Source: a candidate division FCPU426 bacterium
GTDB lineage: Bacteria > Oederibacteriota > Muellerivitia > Muellerivitales > Muellerivitaceae
DNA length: 64,000 nt
Direction: 5' to 3'
Assembly (NCBI GenBank): GCA_003136635.1
Contig: PLFD01000057.1
Location: forward strand, 120,136-184,135
A model generated the notes under the pieces. It had not been told where the DNA came from and ran no database searches. It saw only the letters and a list, made by a program, of their open reading frames with translations. Both the position numbers and the translations under genes were made by a program. Positions 9,106 through 18,626 of this stretch are shown one piece after another (the stretch's first letter is position 1; each line of letters begins with the position of its first letter).

Positions 9106-9732
9106 CTAGAACGTAATGACTAACAATGAACTCGTATAAGTTACAAGCAACGCTGTCGCCAAAACCCCGTGAACCGTGCCAAGATTGCCAAGAGGTTGGT
9201 TATTCGCGATGCGGTCATCCAACATGTCGCCGGTCAAGGGAACTAGAATCATCAGAGGCAGGTGAATCCAGGAAAGCGCTACATGGATGCCCGTATTACC
9301 TGTCTGCTTTTTATTTTTAGGCTTGGGGGCGAACATCTCAAAAGAAGCTGTGGCGGCATATAAAGCCAGTGTCGTATAACCTAAAGTCGAAACCAGTGAA
9401 GTGTCCGTACTGCCATTCTCCACATTATTCGCGGTCGTGATTCCCACCACAAACTCCGCTAATAAGGACACCTCAGTTGTCAAACCTAAGATCTGATGAA
9501 TGTGAAGCATATCCGAACGGGTATCCAAATCTTTTTGAGAAAGGTCGCTTTGCAGATCGGCCTGGGTAAAACCCAGATCGTTCACGTTCAAAGAATTGTC
9601 TGAGGCTGTGCCAGCGTCCGCCAAGACCAACTGGGGTTGCGTATCGTTCAATTGGAGTGTTTCTTCGGCGAAGAGAGGGGTGACTAAAAAAACAAATAAC
9701 CCCATAGATAAAATAATTTTAGATTTTTTCAT
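9106..9732 (-). CDS. Exported/membrane protein with four helices and conserved-looking His, partner of YceI
   Basis: This protein has 208 residues: a signal-like N-terminus (ending FAE), a polar segment to about residue 70, then roughly four hydrophobic helices. His residues sit at helix ends or inside them (MLHIHQILG, GIHVALSWIHLP, GTVHGVLATA). This would suit b-type heme coordination as in cytochrome b561, the usual partner of YceI, but sequence similarity to b561 is not obvious. It overlaps the upstream gene by one base (TAATG). The heme proposal is inference. Confidence 0.55.
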   Translation of the reverse strand: MKKSKIILSMGLFVFLVTPLFAEETLQLNDTQPQLVLADAGTASDNSLNVNDLGFTQADLQSDLSQKDLDTRSDMLHIHQILGLTTEVSLLAEFVVGITTANNVENGSTDTSLVSTLGYTTLALYAATASFEMFAPKPKNKKQTGNTGIHVALSWIHLPLMILVPLTGDMLDDRIANNQPLGNLGTVHGVLATALLVTYTSSLLVITF

Positions 9733-10304
9733 TATTTGGCATTTACCCCCGGAGTCACGATAACGCTCGGCTGCGCAACTGGCAGTAACGACTTTTCATC
9801 CGCCGACGCTTGAGGCAATATCTGTTCACGGCCATAGGCAAAACCGTTATAGCGCTGTACCGCGTTAAATTTGGAAGTTTGAGCGTCGGCTCCAAAAAGA
9901 GTCCCAATATCAAATAAAACGCCGCCGCCCGCCGCGGTAATCCACCAGGGAGTCTGATTAGAAGAACTAGTCAATAAGCCTACCACACCAACAACTGCGC
10001 CAATCAAGGCCGCCGACTCAACTAGTTTGGAGGTGATATAAACCGACCGCGAATGGTCAATCAGTCTTTCGGTCTCAAAATCGTTCAAGGGGTCAAAGAT
10101 CGAGTGAAAATCCTGGTAGCTTCTAACCTCGTCCCCGCTCTGCGTATAGGTTATACCTTCCAGTGTCGAAAAACGTGTATCAATGGGTATTAAATTGAGA
10201 GTCATCGAAGCCGATGTAGGCGTCACCGCGGCTGTTTGGGCGCGTAAGGTTAATGGCAAGATTAAAAAAACACTGAGAAGAAAAAGAGCTATGGAGCGAA
10301 GCAA
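9732..10304 (-). CDS. Exported protein of unknown function in yceI operon
   Basis: This 190-residue protein has a signal peptide (residues 1-22, ending RAQ) and one or two hydrophobic segments near residues 95-130 (AALIGAVVGVVGLL, then WWITAAGGGVLFDIG). No family is recognised. It starts at a TTG in the best frame, with AGGCGG upstream. Its stop overlaps the ATG of the next gene, so it leads a three-gene unit ending with yceI. Confidence 0.5.
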   Translation of the reverse strand: MLRSIALFLLSVFLILPLTLRAQTAAVTPTSASMTLNLIPIDTRFSTLEGITYTQSGDEVRSYQDFHSIFDPLNDFETERLIDHSRSVYITSKLVESAALIGAVVGVVGLLTSSSNQTPWWITAAGGGVLFDIGTLFGADAQTSKFNAVQRYNGFAYGREQILPQASADEKSLLPVAQPSVIVTPGVNAK

Positions 10305-10479
10305 TGAAACCGCCTAAGGGAGAGTGTAACTCAACGAGAATATCAAACATCCCCAGACCCGTAAACGGTGAAAAAACACTCTTTTTGAATTTTTCTTGCG
10401 AAGTTGAAGCCTTCCAAACGAGGTTAAATTCCATTAAACTTCAGACCGCATTTTGAAAACTATTTTATCAAGAGTAATC

Positions 10480-11532
10480 ATGACCAAAACCAACATCACC
10501 TTCCCCATGGCGGAAGCGAAAAAAGCCGTCGAAGACCTTTTCGAGCCAAGTGCTTTAATCTATTGGTCCGATTTTCTTTTCAATGCCCTGGTGGGATGGG
10601 CTTGCTTCGTGGGCGCTTTGTACTTCCCCGATTTTTCCCTCTACCAATTGGTTTTAGCGCTCGTTTCGATCTTTTGCCTCTATCGGGCGGTTCTTTTCAT
10701 CCATGAACTAACTCACCTAAAAAAAGATACTTTTGGAGGTTTTCGGTTCGCCTGGAATCTTCTTTGTGGTTTCCCTTTCATGGTTCCCTCTTTCACTTAT
10801 ATGGGCATTCACATTGACCATCACAAACAAAAAATGTACGGAACCAAGGACGACGGCGAATACCTGCCTTTTGTTCACCTGGGCCGTTTAAGAATCATCT
10901 TGTTTTTCATCATTATGCTGGTGGTTCCGTTTGTTTTTCTCATCCGCTTCTTACTAACACCTATTTCTTATGTGATTCCACCTTTACGAAAACTCATTTG
11001 GCAGTATCTTTCCTCTCTTTCGATTGATTCGGAATGGAAGCGTCCCGAACCCCAGGAACGGGACGGCAAATACTGGCAATTACAGGAATGGATGACATTT
11101 ATCTTCGCCGCGGTGTTTGTGGGATTACTGGTTACCCACCTTTTGACGTTAAAGGTTTTTGTGCTTTGGTATATCGTGGCCGCTTCGATTTTGGTCATTA
11201 ACGGTTTGCGAACCATCGCCGCTACCCACGCCTACCGCAACCCGTCGGATAATGTTTTAGAATTCGCGGAACAGGTGCTGGATTCGGTAACCGTGCCAGG
11301 CAATCCCATTACCACGGGTCTTTGGGCGCCGGTCGGTCTGCGCTATCACGCCGCCCACCATTTGTTTCCCGGTATGCCTTATCACAACCTAGCTGAAGCC
11401 CATAAACGGCTGATGAAAACCTTACCGGAAAATTCAATTTATCGGATGACTTTAAGAAACAGTTTGTGGCACGGACTGGTTTATATTTGGAGTGAAACAA
11501 CTGAAACACAAACCGCGAAGAAAAAAGCTTAA
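10480..11532 (+). CDS. Membrane fatty acid desaturase family protein
   Basis: This 350-residue di-iron membrane enzyme has the three His boxes of the desaturase superfamily: HELTH (near residue 80), HIDHH (near 116) and HAAHH (near 297). Hydrophobic helix pairs lie between them. It probably introduces double bonds into lipid acyl chains, or hydroxylates a lipid. The ATG at 10480 is preferred over a TTG nine codons upstream, because AAGAG lies before it. Its stop codon overlaps the stop of the convergent pseudouridine synthase gene. Confidence 0.85.
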   Translation: MTKTNITFPMAEAKKAVEDLFEPSALIYWSDFLFNALVGWACFVGALYFPDFSLYQLVLALVSIFCLYRAVLFIHELTHLKKDTFGGFRFAWNLLCGFPFMVPSFTYMGIHIDHHKQKMYGTKDDGEYLPFVHLGRLRIILFFIIMLVVPFVFLIRFLLTPISYVIPPLRKLIWQYLSSLSIDSEWKRPEPQERDGKYWQLQEWMTFIFAAVFVGLLVTHLLTLKVFVLWYIVAASILVINGLRTIAATHAYRNPSDNVLEFAEQVLDSVTVPGNPITTGLWAPVGLRYHAAHHLFPGMPYHNLAEAHKRLMKTLPENSIYRMTLRNSLWHGLVYIWSETTETQTAKKKA

Positions 11533-12500
11533 TTATCTTTCCAACGAACAAAATGCCATTTCGGAGCGGACAATTTTACTTTAGCTAAGGTCTTCACAAA
11601 ATCTTTGGGCGGCGCGGCGTAAAAAGACCGGGTAATACCCGTCTGAGGGTGTTTGAACGAAAGCCGGAAAGCATGCAGCATTTGGCGGTCCACTAGAGTC
11701 GACTCCCCGCCGTAAATCGAATCCCCTAAAATCGGATGATGGATGTAAGACATATGAACCCGGATCTGATGAGTTCTTCCTGTTTCCAGCTTCAAAAGCA
11801 TTAGGGTCGCGTCTTCATTGCTGGCCAGAGCAACAAAATGGGTAATGGACTCTTTTCCCGTGTCCGGCTGAATCGCCATTTTTTTGCGGGCCAGGGTGTG
11901 ACGGCCTATAGCCGCGTCCACTTTTCCCTTTTCAGCCAAAGACCCCTTCACAATTCCCAAATATTCCCGGCTCAAAGCCCGGGTTTTGAGCTGTCGGACT
12001 AAACTTTTATACGCCTTATCGGTCTTGGCCACGACCAAAAGACCCGACGTGTCCTTATCCAGACGGTGAACCAAACCCGGCCGCTTGACCCCGCCCACGC
12101 CCGTAATATCCGGGCAATGAGCCACTAAAGCGTTAATAAGGGTATGGGTGGGATTGCCCGCCCCCGGATGGACCACTAATCCAGCGGGCTTATTAATAAC
12201 GATGACTGACCTGTCTTCATATACCACATCGAGTTCAATATCTTCAGGCGGAATATCGGTTTTTTGAGACGCGGGAATGGTGACTTGAAACGACTGTCCT
12301 TTGGAAACGACAAAATTGGCTTTGACGGCTTTAATCTTGAAGAGCGCTTCAACCTTTTCCGCGTCAATCAGGCCCTGAACCTGGGTTCGGGAAAAGCCGG
12401 GCATTTGTGAAACCAGAAAAACATCCAGCCGTTTGGCGTCATGCTCAAGCTGAACAATAAAAACGGCCTTTTGTATGGTTTTCGAGGAGGGTTCTAACAT
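11529..12500 (-). CDS. rluD: RluD-family 23S rRNA pseudouridine synthase
   Basis: This 323-residue protein has an N-terminal S4 RNA-binding domain (about 20-80) and the RluA/RluD catalytic domain with HRLDKDTSG, whose Asp is the nucleophile. VVHPGAGN and ETGRTHQIRVH are also family signatures. RluD modifies uridines of helix 69 in 23S rRNA; the exact member (RluD against RluA or RluC) is judged from the S4 domain and length. It is the last gene of the ileS-lspA-lspA-lgt run, 17 bases after lgt. Confidence 0.9.
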   Translation of the reverse strand: MLEPSSKTIQKAVFIVQLEHDAKRLDVFLVSQMPGFSRTQVQGLIDAEKVEALFKIKAVKANFVVSKGQSFQVTIPASQKTDIPPEDIELDVVYEDRSVIVINKPAGLVVHPGAGNPTHTLINALVAHCPDITGVGGVKRPGLVHRLDKDTSGLLVVAKTDKAYKSLVRQLKTRALSREYLGIVKGSLAEKGKVDAAIGRHTLARKKMAIQPDTGKESITHFVALASNEDATLMLLKLETGRTHQIRVHMSYIHHPILGDSIYGGESTLVDRQMLHAFRLSFKHPQTGITRSFYAAPPKDFVKTLAKVKLSAPKWHFVRWKDN

Positions 12501-12517
12501 GGGTTGTATTGTAGTGA

Positions 12518-13354
12518 TTATTTATTTTCAGCGGGCTTTAGTTTGCGGTTCTCCAAAAGAATAAGACAGATAGCGGCAAAAGAAACAACCACCAAAATAC
12601 CGCTGACCGCCTGGGAAGCGGAGTTAAAAACAATTAAATAATGTTTATTCCAGTCGCGGCGCCAGAACTCAATGACGAATCGCAAAATACCGTAAGTAAA
12701 CCCGTAAAGTGAAATGGTCAGCCAGGGATATCGAATGGTCCATTTGCGAGCCCATAACAAGATGAGAAAGAGAGTAAAGTCTCCGCCCATTTCCCACAAC
12801 TGGGTCGGCAAATGAGGCAGTTGATCCTCGCCCCCTGGAAAAACCATTCCATAATGCTCATCCACATTGCCGTAGCAGCAACCGTTTAAAAAACACCCAA
12901 CCCGTCCAATCGAATGACCCAAAAGAATATAAGGCGCCACCAAATCGAAAGCGTATCCGGCGGGCCACTTTTCACGCAGTAACCAAACAATGCCCGCAAC
13001 AACGGCCCCAAAAAGACCGCCATAAAAAACCAGTCCGCCTTCCCAAATTTTAAAGGCTTCCGACCAGCCATTGAGACCGGTGAATTGGTCGTGGTTTTCC
13101 CAGACATAGAAAATCCTGGCGCCAATAATGGAGCTGATAATGACCCAAACCCCCAGGTCAAAGGTTTTTTGAAAAGCCTGTTCGTAAGAAATCCCAACCT
13201 TCGGCGCGATGTATTTGCCCGTGTCTCGGGCGTAGAGATAAATGCTGAATCCCAAAGCCAAAGCCATGCACAAACCGTAGGAATATAAATAAAAGGGCCC
13301 CAGAAGGTGGTCCCACAAATGAAAAGGCCCCAGGGTCAGTAAGCGAGGGTACAT
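12518..13354 (-). CDS. lgt: Prolipoprotein diacylglyceryl transferase
   Basis: This 278-residue inner-membrane enzyme attaches diacylglycerol to the lipobox Cys of prolipoproteins. The signature GRVGCFLNGCCYG is present, with an upstream HSI of the Lgt motif and about seven hydrophobic helices. Its ATG overlaps the stop of the second lspA by one base (TAATG), so both steps of lipoprotein maturation are encoded in one operon. Typical family length. Confidence 0.95.
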   Translation of the reverse strand: MYPRLLTLGPFHLWDHLLGPFYLYSYGLCMALALGFSIYLYARDTGKYIAPKVGISYEQAFQKTFDLGVWVIISSIIGARIFYVWENHDQFTGLNGWSEAFKIWEGGLVFYGGLFGAVVAGIVWLLREKWPAGYAFDLVAPYILLGHSIGRVGCFLNGCCYGNVDEHYGMVFPGGEDQLPHLPTQLWEMGGDFTLFLILLWARKWTIRYPWLTISLYGFTYGILRFVIEFWRRDWNKHYLIVFNSASQAVSGILVVVSFAAICLILLENRKLKPAENK

Positions 13355-13848
13355 TAAGCCATTCCTTCTGTTTGAGCGTTTTTGTCAAAAATATAAATCG
13401 AAATCAAAAGGGTCAACCCTACCGTGATGCAAGAATCCGCCACATTGAAAATGAAAGGAAAGTGATAATTCCAAAATGAAATTTTTTCGACATCAATAAA
13501 ATCAACCACCTGGCGGTAAAACACTCTATCAACAAAGTTACCCATTGCCCCGCCCCAAATCAACCCCAGCGAGAATCGTTGCCAAACCTTCTCGCGCGGA
13601 ATAAGCCTTTGATAGGAATAAACAATCAACCCCGCGCCTATAGTAATCAATACGAAGAAAGGTATCCGAATCCAAGACTGGGTATCGGCCATAAAACCAA
13701 AAGCCGCCCCGGGATTGTCGATATAAGTAAAAGAAAGAATATTCTTTAAAACGACGATGGATTGGCCCTTATAGCAAAAGTGGACCACCAGATACTTGGA
13801 AAGCTGATCGAGTAAGACAACCCCAATAGAGATATTTCTGATTTTCAC
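13354..13848 (-). CDS. lspA: Lipoprotein signal peptidase II, second tandem copy
   Basis: This 164-residue aspartic protease of the inner membrane cleaves the signal peptide of lipoproteins after Lgt action. The signatures DQLSK (residues 14-18), NPGAAFG, GNFVDR and VVDFID are present. The catalytic pair is predicted as Asp116 (VVDF) and Asp138 (FNVAD). It starts with a GTG that overlaps the stop of the preceding lspA (GTGA), so the two are translationally coupled. It has an insertion of about four residues before the second Asp compared with the first copy. Confidence 0.92.
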   Translation of the reverse strand: MKIRNISIGVVLLDQLSKYLVVHFCYKGQSIVVLKNILSFTYIDNPGAAFGFMADTQSWIRIPFFVLITIGAGLIVYSYQRLIPREKVWQRFSLGLIWGGAMGNFVDRVFYRQVVDFIDVEKISFWNYHFPFIFNVADSCITVGLTLLISIYIFDKNAQTEGMA

Positions 13849-14321
13849 GCGAGCTTCTTTTGATTTCGTTTGATCATAAATTTGAAAAACAAATAGAGGA
13901 TGCCGATAGTCACAAAGAAATCCGCCGCGTTAAAAACCAGCCAACGGACGTCATCGTAGCGGATATCAATAAAGTCTATTACCTTGCCGTAAAGCACACG
14001 GTCCACCAAATTGCCGAGAGCGCCGCCCCAAACCAAGCCCAAAGCTATCTGCGACATTAAATTCTCTTCACGAATAGCCTTCTGATAGGAATAAACAATG
14101 AAAGCCGTAGTGATCGTAATGACAATGAAAAGCGGAATCCGGATATCCGTATCCATATCGGACATGAAACCAAAAGCCGTCCCGCGGTTTTGAACATAGG
14201 TGAAATAAAAATAATTCGGCCAGAGTGGAACTGATTGATTCAGTTGAATAGATTCTAAAACCAGAAACTTGGTAAATTGATCCAGAGCCACCACCAGTAT
14301 GGAAACACCGGTCAGGATCAT
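13845..14321 (-). CDS. lspA: Lipoprotein signal peptidase II, first tandem copy
   Basis: This 158-residue protein has all LspA signatures: DQFTK (14-18), NRGTAFG (45-51), GNLVDR (103-108) and VIDFID. The catalytic residues are Asp116 and Asp134 (FNAAD). The four-helix pattern and length are normal. It begins 5 bases after the ileS stop and overlaps the second copy by four bases. The two copies align along their whole length, so this is a tandem duplication with both active sites kept. Confidence 0.93.
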   Translation of the reverse strand: MILTGVSILVVALDQFTKFLVLESIQLNQSVPLWPNYFYFTYVQNRGTAFGFMSDMDTDIRIPLFIVITITTAFIVYSYQKAIREENLMSQIALGLVWGGALGNLVDRVLYGKVIDFIDIRYDDVRWLVFNAADFFVTIGILYLFFKFMIKRNQKKLA

Positions 14322-14326
14322 GTGGA

Positions 14327-17149
14327 TTAATCCTCAGAAACGGTTTGAAGTTTTTGAACCACGGGCCCGCAGCGATGACAAAGATCCGCGACTTCCGGAC
14401 CTAATTGATCATAGTAATTCCAACACCGCGCGCATTTATGCCCAGCCGATTTATTGGCGACAATTTTCAGTTTAAGCGCCGCGTCTTCCGCGGGAATCGC
14501 GTTCGCCGGGGCCTGACCGTCTTTGATCTCTACTTTGGAAACCAAGAAGTAATAACGAAGGTCCGAGAGATTTTTTCGAAGCACTTTTTTGAGGTGGTCG
14601 CTTTCGGTATAAAGAACCACTTCCGCTTCCAGCGAACTACCGATCATCTTGGCCTGTCTGAGTCCTTCCAAAGCTTTCGAGACGGCTTTTTTAGCTGAAA
14701 AAATAGACTGCCAGTCTTGTGCCAAAACTTCATCTACCGCGACTGTCTGGGCCGCGTGTTCCCAAAGACTGTCAAACACACTTTTCTCATGAGCCGATTT
14801 AAAGGTTTCCGGCAGGGACTGCCAAATTTCCTCAGCAGTAAAAGAAAGAATAGGCGCCACCGCGATCACATAACTTTTCAAAATATCGTAAAGCACCGTC
14901 TGTGCCGCCCGGCGGCCCTGGGAATTGGCCTCAAAGGTATAAAGCCGGTCTTTTAAAATATCAAAATAGCCCGCGCTTAAAGTAACTGAGAAGAAATAAT
15001 CCAATTCATGAAAAACTTTGGTGAATTGGAATTGGCTGTACGCTTCGCTTAAGCTCGATAGTGTTTTTTGGGACTCAATAAAAGCCCAGCGGTCAATAGG
15101 TAAAAAGTTTTGAGGATCAACCCGATTTTGTGCCGGATCAAAATCCGAAAGATTTCCCAGAATAAACCGAAAAGTATTGCGGATACGACGGTAAGCTTCC
15201 GACATACGGGTGAGCATTTCGGTGCCTACGGATACGTCTTCGGTGTAATCCTCGGAAGAAACAAAAAGCCTGAGCACATCCGCGCCGTATTGCTTCATCA
15301 AATCCATGGGATCAATGACATTACCTGCGCTCTTGTGCATGGCCTTGCCCCGCGCGTCCAAAACCCAACCGTGGGTTAAAACCGTTTTAAAAGGGGCGTG
15401 ACCTTTCAGAGCCACTCCGGTCCAAAGGGCGTGCTGAAACCAGCCGCGGTGCTGGTCGCCGCCTTCTAAATAAAGATCAGCCGGCCAGGTTAATTCTTTG
15501 CGCGTGCCTAAAACCGCTATGTGGGACACACCGGACTCAAACCAGACATCCAAAATATCTTCTTCTTTCACAAATTCGGTCGAACCGCAGGAGCATTTGT
15601 AATTTTTCGGCAATACATCCTGGGCTTGATGTTCAAACCAGCCATCCAGACCTTTGGTTTGGATTAAATCGATCGTGGCCTTACTGAGCTGCTCGTCATG
15701 AACCACCTTGCCACAGGTTTTACAGTAAACCGCAGTAATCGGCACACCCCAGGAACGCTGACGCGAAATACACCAGTCCGCGCGGCCCTCCACCATGTTA
15801 TGAATACGGTCTTTGCCCCAGGCAGGAACCCATTGAACCCTGTTAATTTCTTCCAGGCATTTTTTGCGTAAATCCTTGTGATCCAGCTCCACAAACCATT
15901 GGGCAGTGGCCCTGAAGATGATGGGATTCTTGGAACGCCAGCAATGGGGATAGCTGTGATGTATGGTTTCCAACGACAGCAGTTTTCCTATCCCTTTCAG
16001 TTTCTCCACAATCTTGGGGTTCGCTTCCCAAACCGAAACGCCTTCAAATTCTTTCACCCGGGAATCGTACCGTCCCGCTTCGTTGACTGGAGAATAAACT
16101 GGCAAATCATATTTGAGGCCGATTTCATAGTCTTCGCGGCCATGGCCGGGGGCTGTGTGAACCAATCCCGTACCGGCTTCTGCGGTCACATGAGCGCCCA
16201 CCATGATGAGAGAATCCTGATCAATAAAGGGGTGACGGGCCAAGGCTCTATCCAGTTTTTGACCGATGACTTCATCAACGACTTTATATTCCCCCTCTTT
16301 CCAACCGCACATCGTCGCTACTTGGTGTAATAAAGACTTCGCCACGACATAGTAATTCTCACCCACTTGAACCGTGACATATTCGAAATCAGGGTGAACC
16401 GAAATACCCAAGTTAGCTGGGAGTGTCCAGGGTGTAGTGGTCCAGATAAGAAACGATAAATGATCAAGAGGCGTATTCGGGAAAACACCGGCTGGCAATT
16501 GCCTGGCTGGAAAAGCCACCGTCACGGCCAAAGAATCGTGATCGGCGTATTCCACTTCAGCTTCAGCCAGGGCCGTTTGGCAAACCGGACACCAGTGAAT
16601 GGGACGAAGCCGCCTCGTTACATAACCTTCGGTTAACATCTGTTGAAAAGCCTTCACGATGGCAAGCTCGTAAGTAGGGTCCATAGTCATGTAGGGGTGT
16701 TCAAAATTACCCAGAACCCCCAGGCGTTTAAACTCATCCCGTTGGCGGTTTAAATACTTTTCAGCGTACTTTTTACATTCCTGCCGGATTTCGACCTTCG
16801 ACATGGTCTTGGATTTCGATCCCAAATTCTCCATAACTTTGTGTTCAATAGGCATGCCATGGCAATCCCAGCCCGGCACATAAGGCGCGTTGTGGCCAGT
16901 CAAGCCCTGGTACTTGACGATAATGTCTTTTAGAATTTTGTTGAGCGCCGTGCCCATGTGGATATCGCCGTTAGCGAAAGGAGGGCCGTCATGAAGCACA
17001 TACTTGAGAGCGTTTTCCCGCTGGAAGACAGCCTTATAAAAACCAAAGCTTTCCCAGAGTTTTTGTCTTTCCGGCTCGGTTTGAGGCAGATTAGCTTTCA
17101 TAGGAAAAGAGGTTTGAGTGATATTGACGGTTGATTTGTATTCGGCCAT
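14327..17149 (-). CDS. ileS: Isoleucyl-tRNA synthetase
   Basis: This 940-residue class I synthetase charges tRNA-Ile and edits valine. The HIGH-type motif is GDIHMGTA (near residue 60), the editing domain lies in the middle (TTTPWTLPANLGI), and the KMSKS-type loop reads GKAMHKSAGN. A C-terminal zinc finger (CARCWNYYD...CHRCG) closes the protein, as in the bacterial eubacterial-type enzyme. It is the first gene of the operon that continues with two lspA copies, lgt and rluD; ileS-lspA linkage is common in bacteria. Confidence 0.96.
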   Translation of the reverse strand: MAEYKSTVNITQTSFPMKANLPQTEPERQKLWESFGFYKAVFQRENALKYVLHDGPPFANGDIHMGTALNKILKDIIVKYQGLTGHNAPYVPGWDCHGMPIEHKVMENLGSKSKTMSKVEIRQECKKYAEKYLNRQRDEFKRLGVLGNFEHPYMTMDPTYELAIVKAFQQMLTEGYVTRRLRPIHWCPVCQTALAEAEVEYADHDSLAVTVAFPARQLPAGVFPNTPLDHLSFLIWTTTPWTLPANLGISVHPDFEYVTVQVGENYYVVAKSLLHQVATMCGWKEGEYKVVDEVIGQKLDRALARHPFIDQDSLIMVGAHVTAEAGTGLVHTAPGHGREDYEIGLKYDLPVYSPVNEAGRYDSRVKEFEGVSVWEANPKIVEKLKGIGKLLSLETIHHSYPHCWRSKNPIIFRATAQWFVELDHKDLRKKCLEEINRVQWVPAWGKDRIHNMVEGRADWCISRQRSWGVPITAVYCKTCGKVVHDEQLSKATIDLIQTKGLDGWFEHQAQDVLPKNYKCSCGSTEFVKEEDILDVWFESGVSHIAVLGTRKELTWPADLYLEGGDQHRGWFQHALWTGVALKGHAPFKTVLTHGWVLDARGKAMHKSAGNVIDPMDLMKQYGADVLRLFVSSEDYTEDVSVGTEMLTRMSEAYRRIRNTFRFILGNLSDFDPAQNRVDPQNFLPIDRWAFIESQKTLSSLSEAYSQFQFTKVFHELDYFFSVTLSAGYFDILKDRLYTFEANSQGRRAAQTVLYDILKSYVIAVAPILSFTAEEIWQSLPETFKSAHEKSVFDSLWEHAAQTVAVDEVLAQDWQSIFSAKKAVSKALEGLRQAKMIGSSLEAEVVLYTESDHLKKVLRKNLSDLRYYFLVSKVEIKDGQAPANAIPAEDAALKLKIVANKSAGHKCARCWNYYDQLGPEVADLCHRCGPVVQKLQTVSED

Positions 17150-17278
17150 TTTTCTTCCAAATTCAGGGAAATTAAGAACGAAAGCTTAGCAAATGAGCCT
17201 AAAAATGTTTAGTCTTTTTTCGGCTTAAAGCGATCAAATTAGATCGAAAAGAATATAAAAGGTGAGTTGAAGAAGAAA

Positions 17279-18568
17279 TCAGGCAGAAACTTTAAGTACA
17301 TTGTTATCTCCGCCCAGGCCGTCGTATGACTTTTGGGAATTTGAGGGATCGATAACCCATTCGTCGTCATCGAGAACAAACTTGTAGTGATAAATACCCG
17401 GCTCCAGTGAAATAACAAAGCGAAAACTGCCATCCTCCTGACGGTCCATCAAGTCCACATCCTTATCCCAATTGTTAAAATTACCCACTAAAGCCACCTT
17501 GTTGACTGGTTTGGAAGGCTGATAGGTGACCGTCACCTTCGTAGCCGGTTCAAACGAAACCACCTGGTTTCTGCCCTGCGATTTTGCCACATAGAGGCTG
17601 GAATCGGCTTTTTTTATCAAAGACTCTTCATTGGCCGCGTCTACCGGATAGGTCGCCACACCAGCCGAAAGGGTAACCTTCTTCAAAGGCTGGCTTTCCA
17701 TTTTCGCAAAAGTGGCGGAAGCCACTTTTTCCCGAATGCGATCCGCCAATTCAGCCGCTCTCTTGCGGCTGGTTTCGGGAAGAATGATCACCATTTCCTC
17801 CCCGCCATAGCGGGCCACAATATCCACTTCCCTGGCTTCAGCTTTGAGTATTTCGGCTATCTTTTTGAGGACTTCGTTGCCCGCCGGATGGCCATTGGCG
17901 TCGTTATATTTTTTGAAATGATCAATGTCAAAAATAATCAAAGACAACAATCGATGATATCTTTCCGCCCTCATTTTCTCTTCTTTTAATCGGTCCAAAA
18001 AATAGCCAAAATTATAGAGGCCGGTTAGCCTGTCCGTAATGGCGATTTGCCTGGTTCTTTCGTACAGTAAGGCGTATTCAATGGCCAAAACATCTTGCTG
18101 GCCGGCGTCTTCATCTCCAAGCCTCATGGCATTCTCGAAAAACACCAACCCGAGGCGGTTCATGAGATTGGAGGCCTCTTTTAACGCTTCGCCTGAAGAA
18201 ATATGGCCGTTTTCCCTATACAACTCGGCCAGCGAAGGGTCGTTCATCATCTCTTTGAGCGTATCTTTCATGAGAAACAGTAAAAAGACCATCTCGGCCG
18301 CCGCAAGTTGATAGGCGGATTGTAAATCTCTCAATCGAAAAACAATGGGTTTCAGTTGGGCGTCGACTGCTTGTTCGGCGCTTTCTTTGTTTTCAACAAT
18401 AGAGATAAGACTAATCATCAATTGATGAATTTCACCAAAAACAGCCGAATCGGACTGGAAAAGGTCTATACGGCTTTGGAGCGCTTTGACCGAGCTATTC
18501 CAGCGTTGGCGTAAAAGTTCATCTTTTTGCTCAATAATTTGAATGAGTGAAATGTTCATGGGAACCAT
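17279..18568 (-). CDS. Diguanylate cyclase with C-terminal glycogen-binding-like (CBM48) domain
   Basis: This 429-residue protein has three parts. Residues 1-165 are helical and unassigned. Residues 172-340 are a GGDEF domain with DRLTGLYN, FDIDHFK and the active GGEEM loop (255-259). An RxxD inhibitory site (246-249) lies exactly five residues before the loop, so it should make c-di-GMP with product inhibition. Residues 347-429 match an AMPK-beta/CBM48 fold (VALVGNFNNWD, GIYHYKFVLDD, WVIDP). The gene follows glgA on the same strand by 58 bases, which suggests that glycogen level is sensed through the CBM48 part. No transmembrane segment is seen. Confidence 0.9.
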   Translation of the reverse strand: MVPMNISLIQIIEQKDELLRQRWNSSVKALQSRIDLFQSDSAVFGEIHQLMISLISIVENKESAEQAVDAQLKPIVFRLRDLQSAYQLAAAEMVFLLFLMKDTLKEMMNDPSLAELYRENGHISSGEALKEASNLMNRLGLVFFENAMRLGDEDAGQQDVLAIEYALLYERTRQIAITDRLTGLYNFGYFLDRLKEEKMRAERYHRLLSLIIFDIDHFKKYNDANGHPAGNEVLKKIAEILKAEAREVDIVARYGGEEMVIILPETSRKRAAELADRIREKVASATFAKMESQPLKKVTLSAGVATYPVDAANEESLIKKADSSLYVAKSQGRNQVVSFEPATKVTVTYQPSKPVNKVALVGNFNNWDKDVDLMDRQEDGSFRFVISLEPGIYHYKFVLDDDEWVIDPSNSQKSYDGLGGDNNVLKVSA

Positions 18569-18626
18569 ATTAAGGCTTTTTAACTGTTTTTTTTAGTGAC
18601 TGGAGTCATTATTTGAGATTTTTGGC

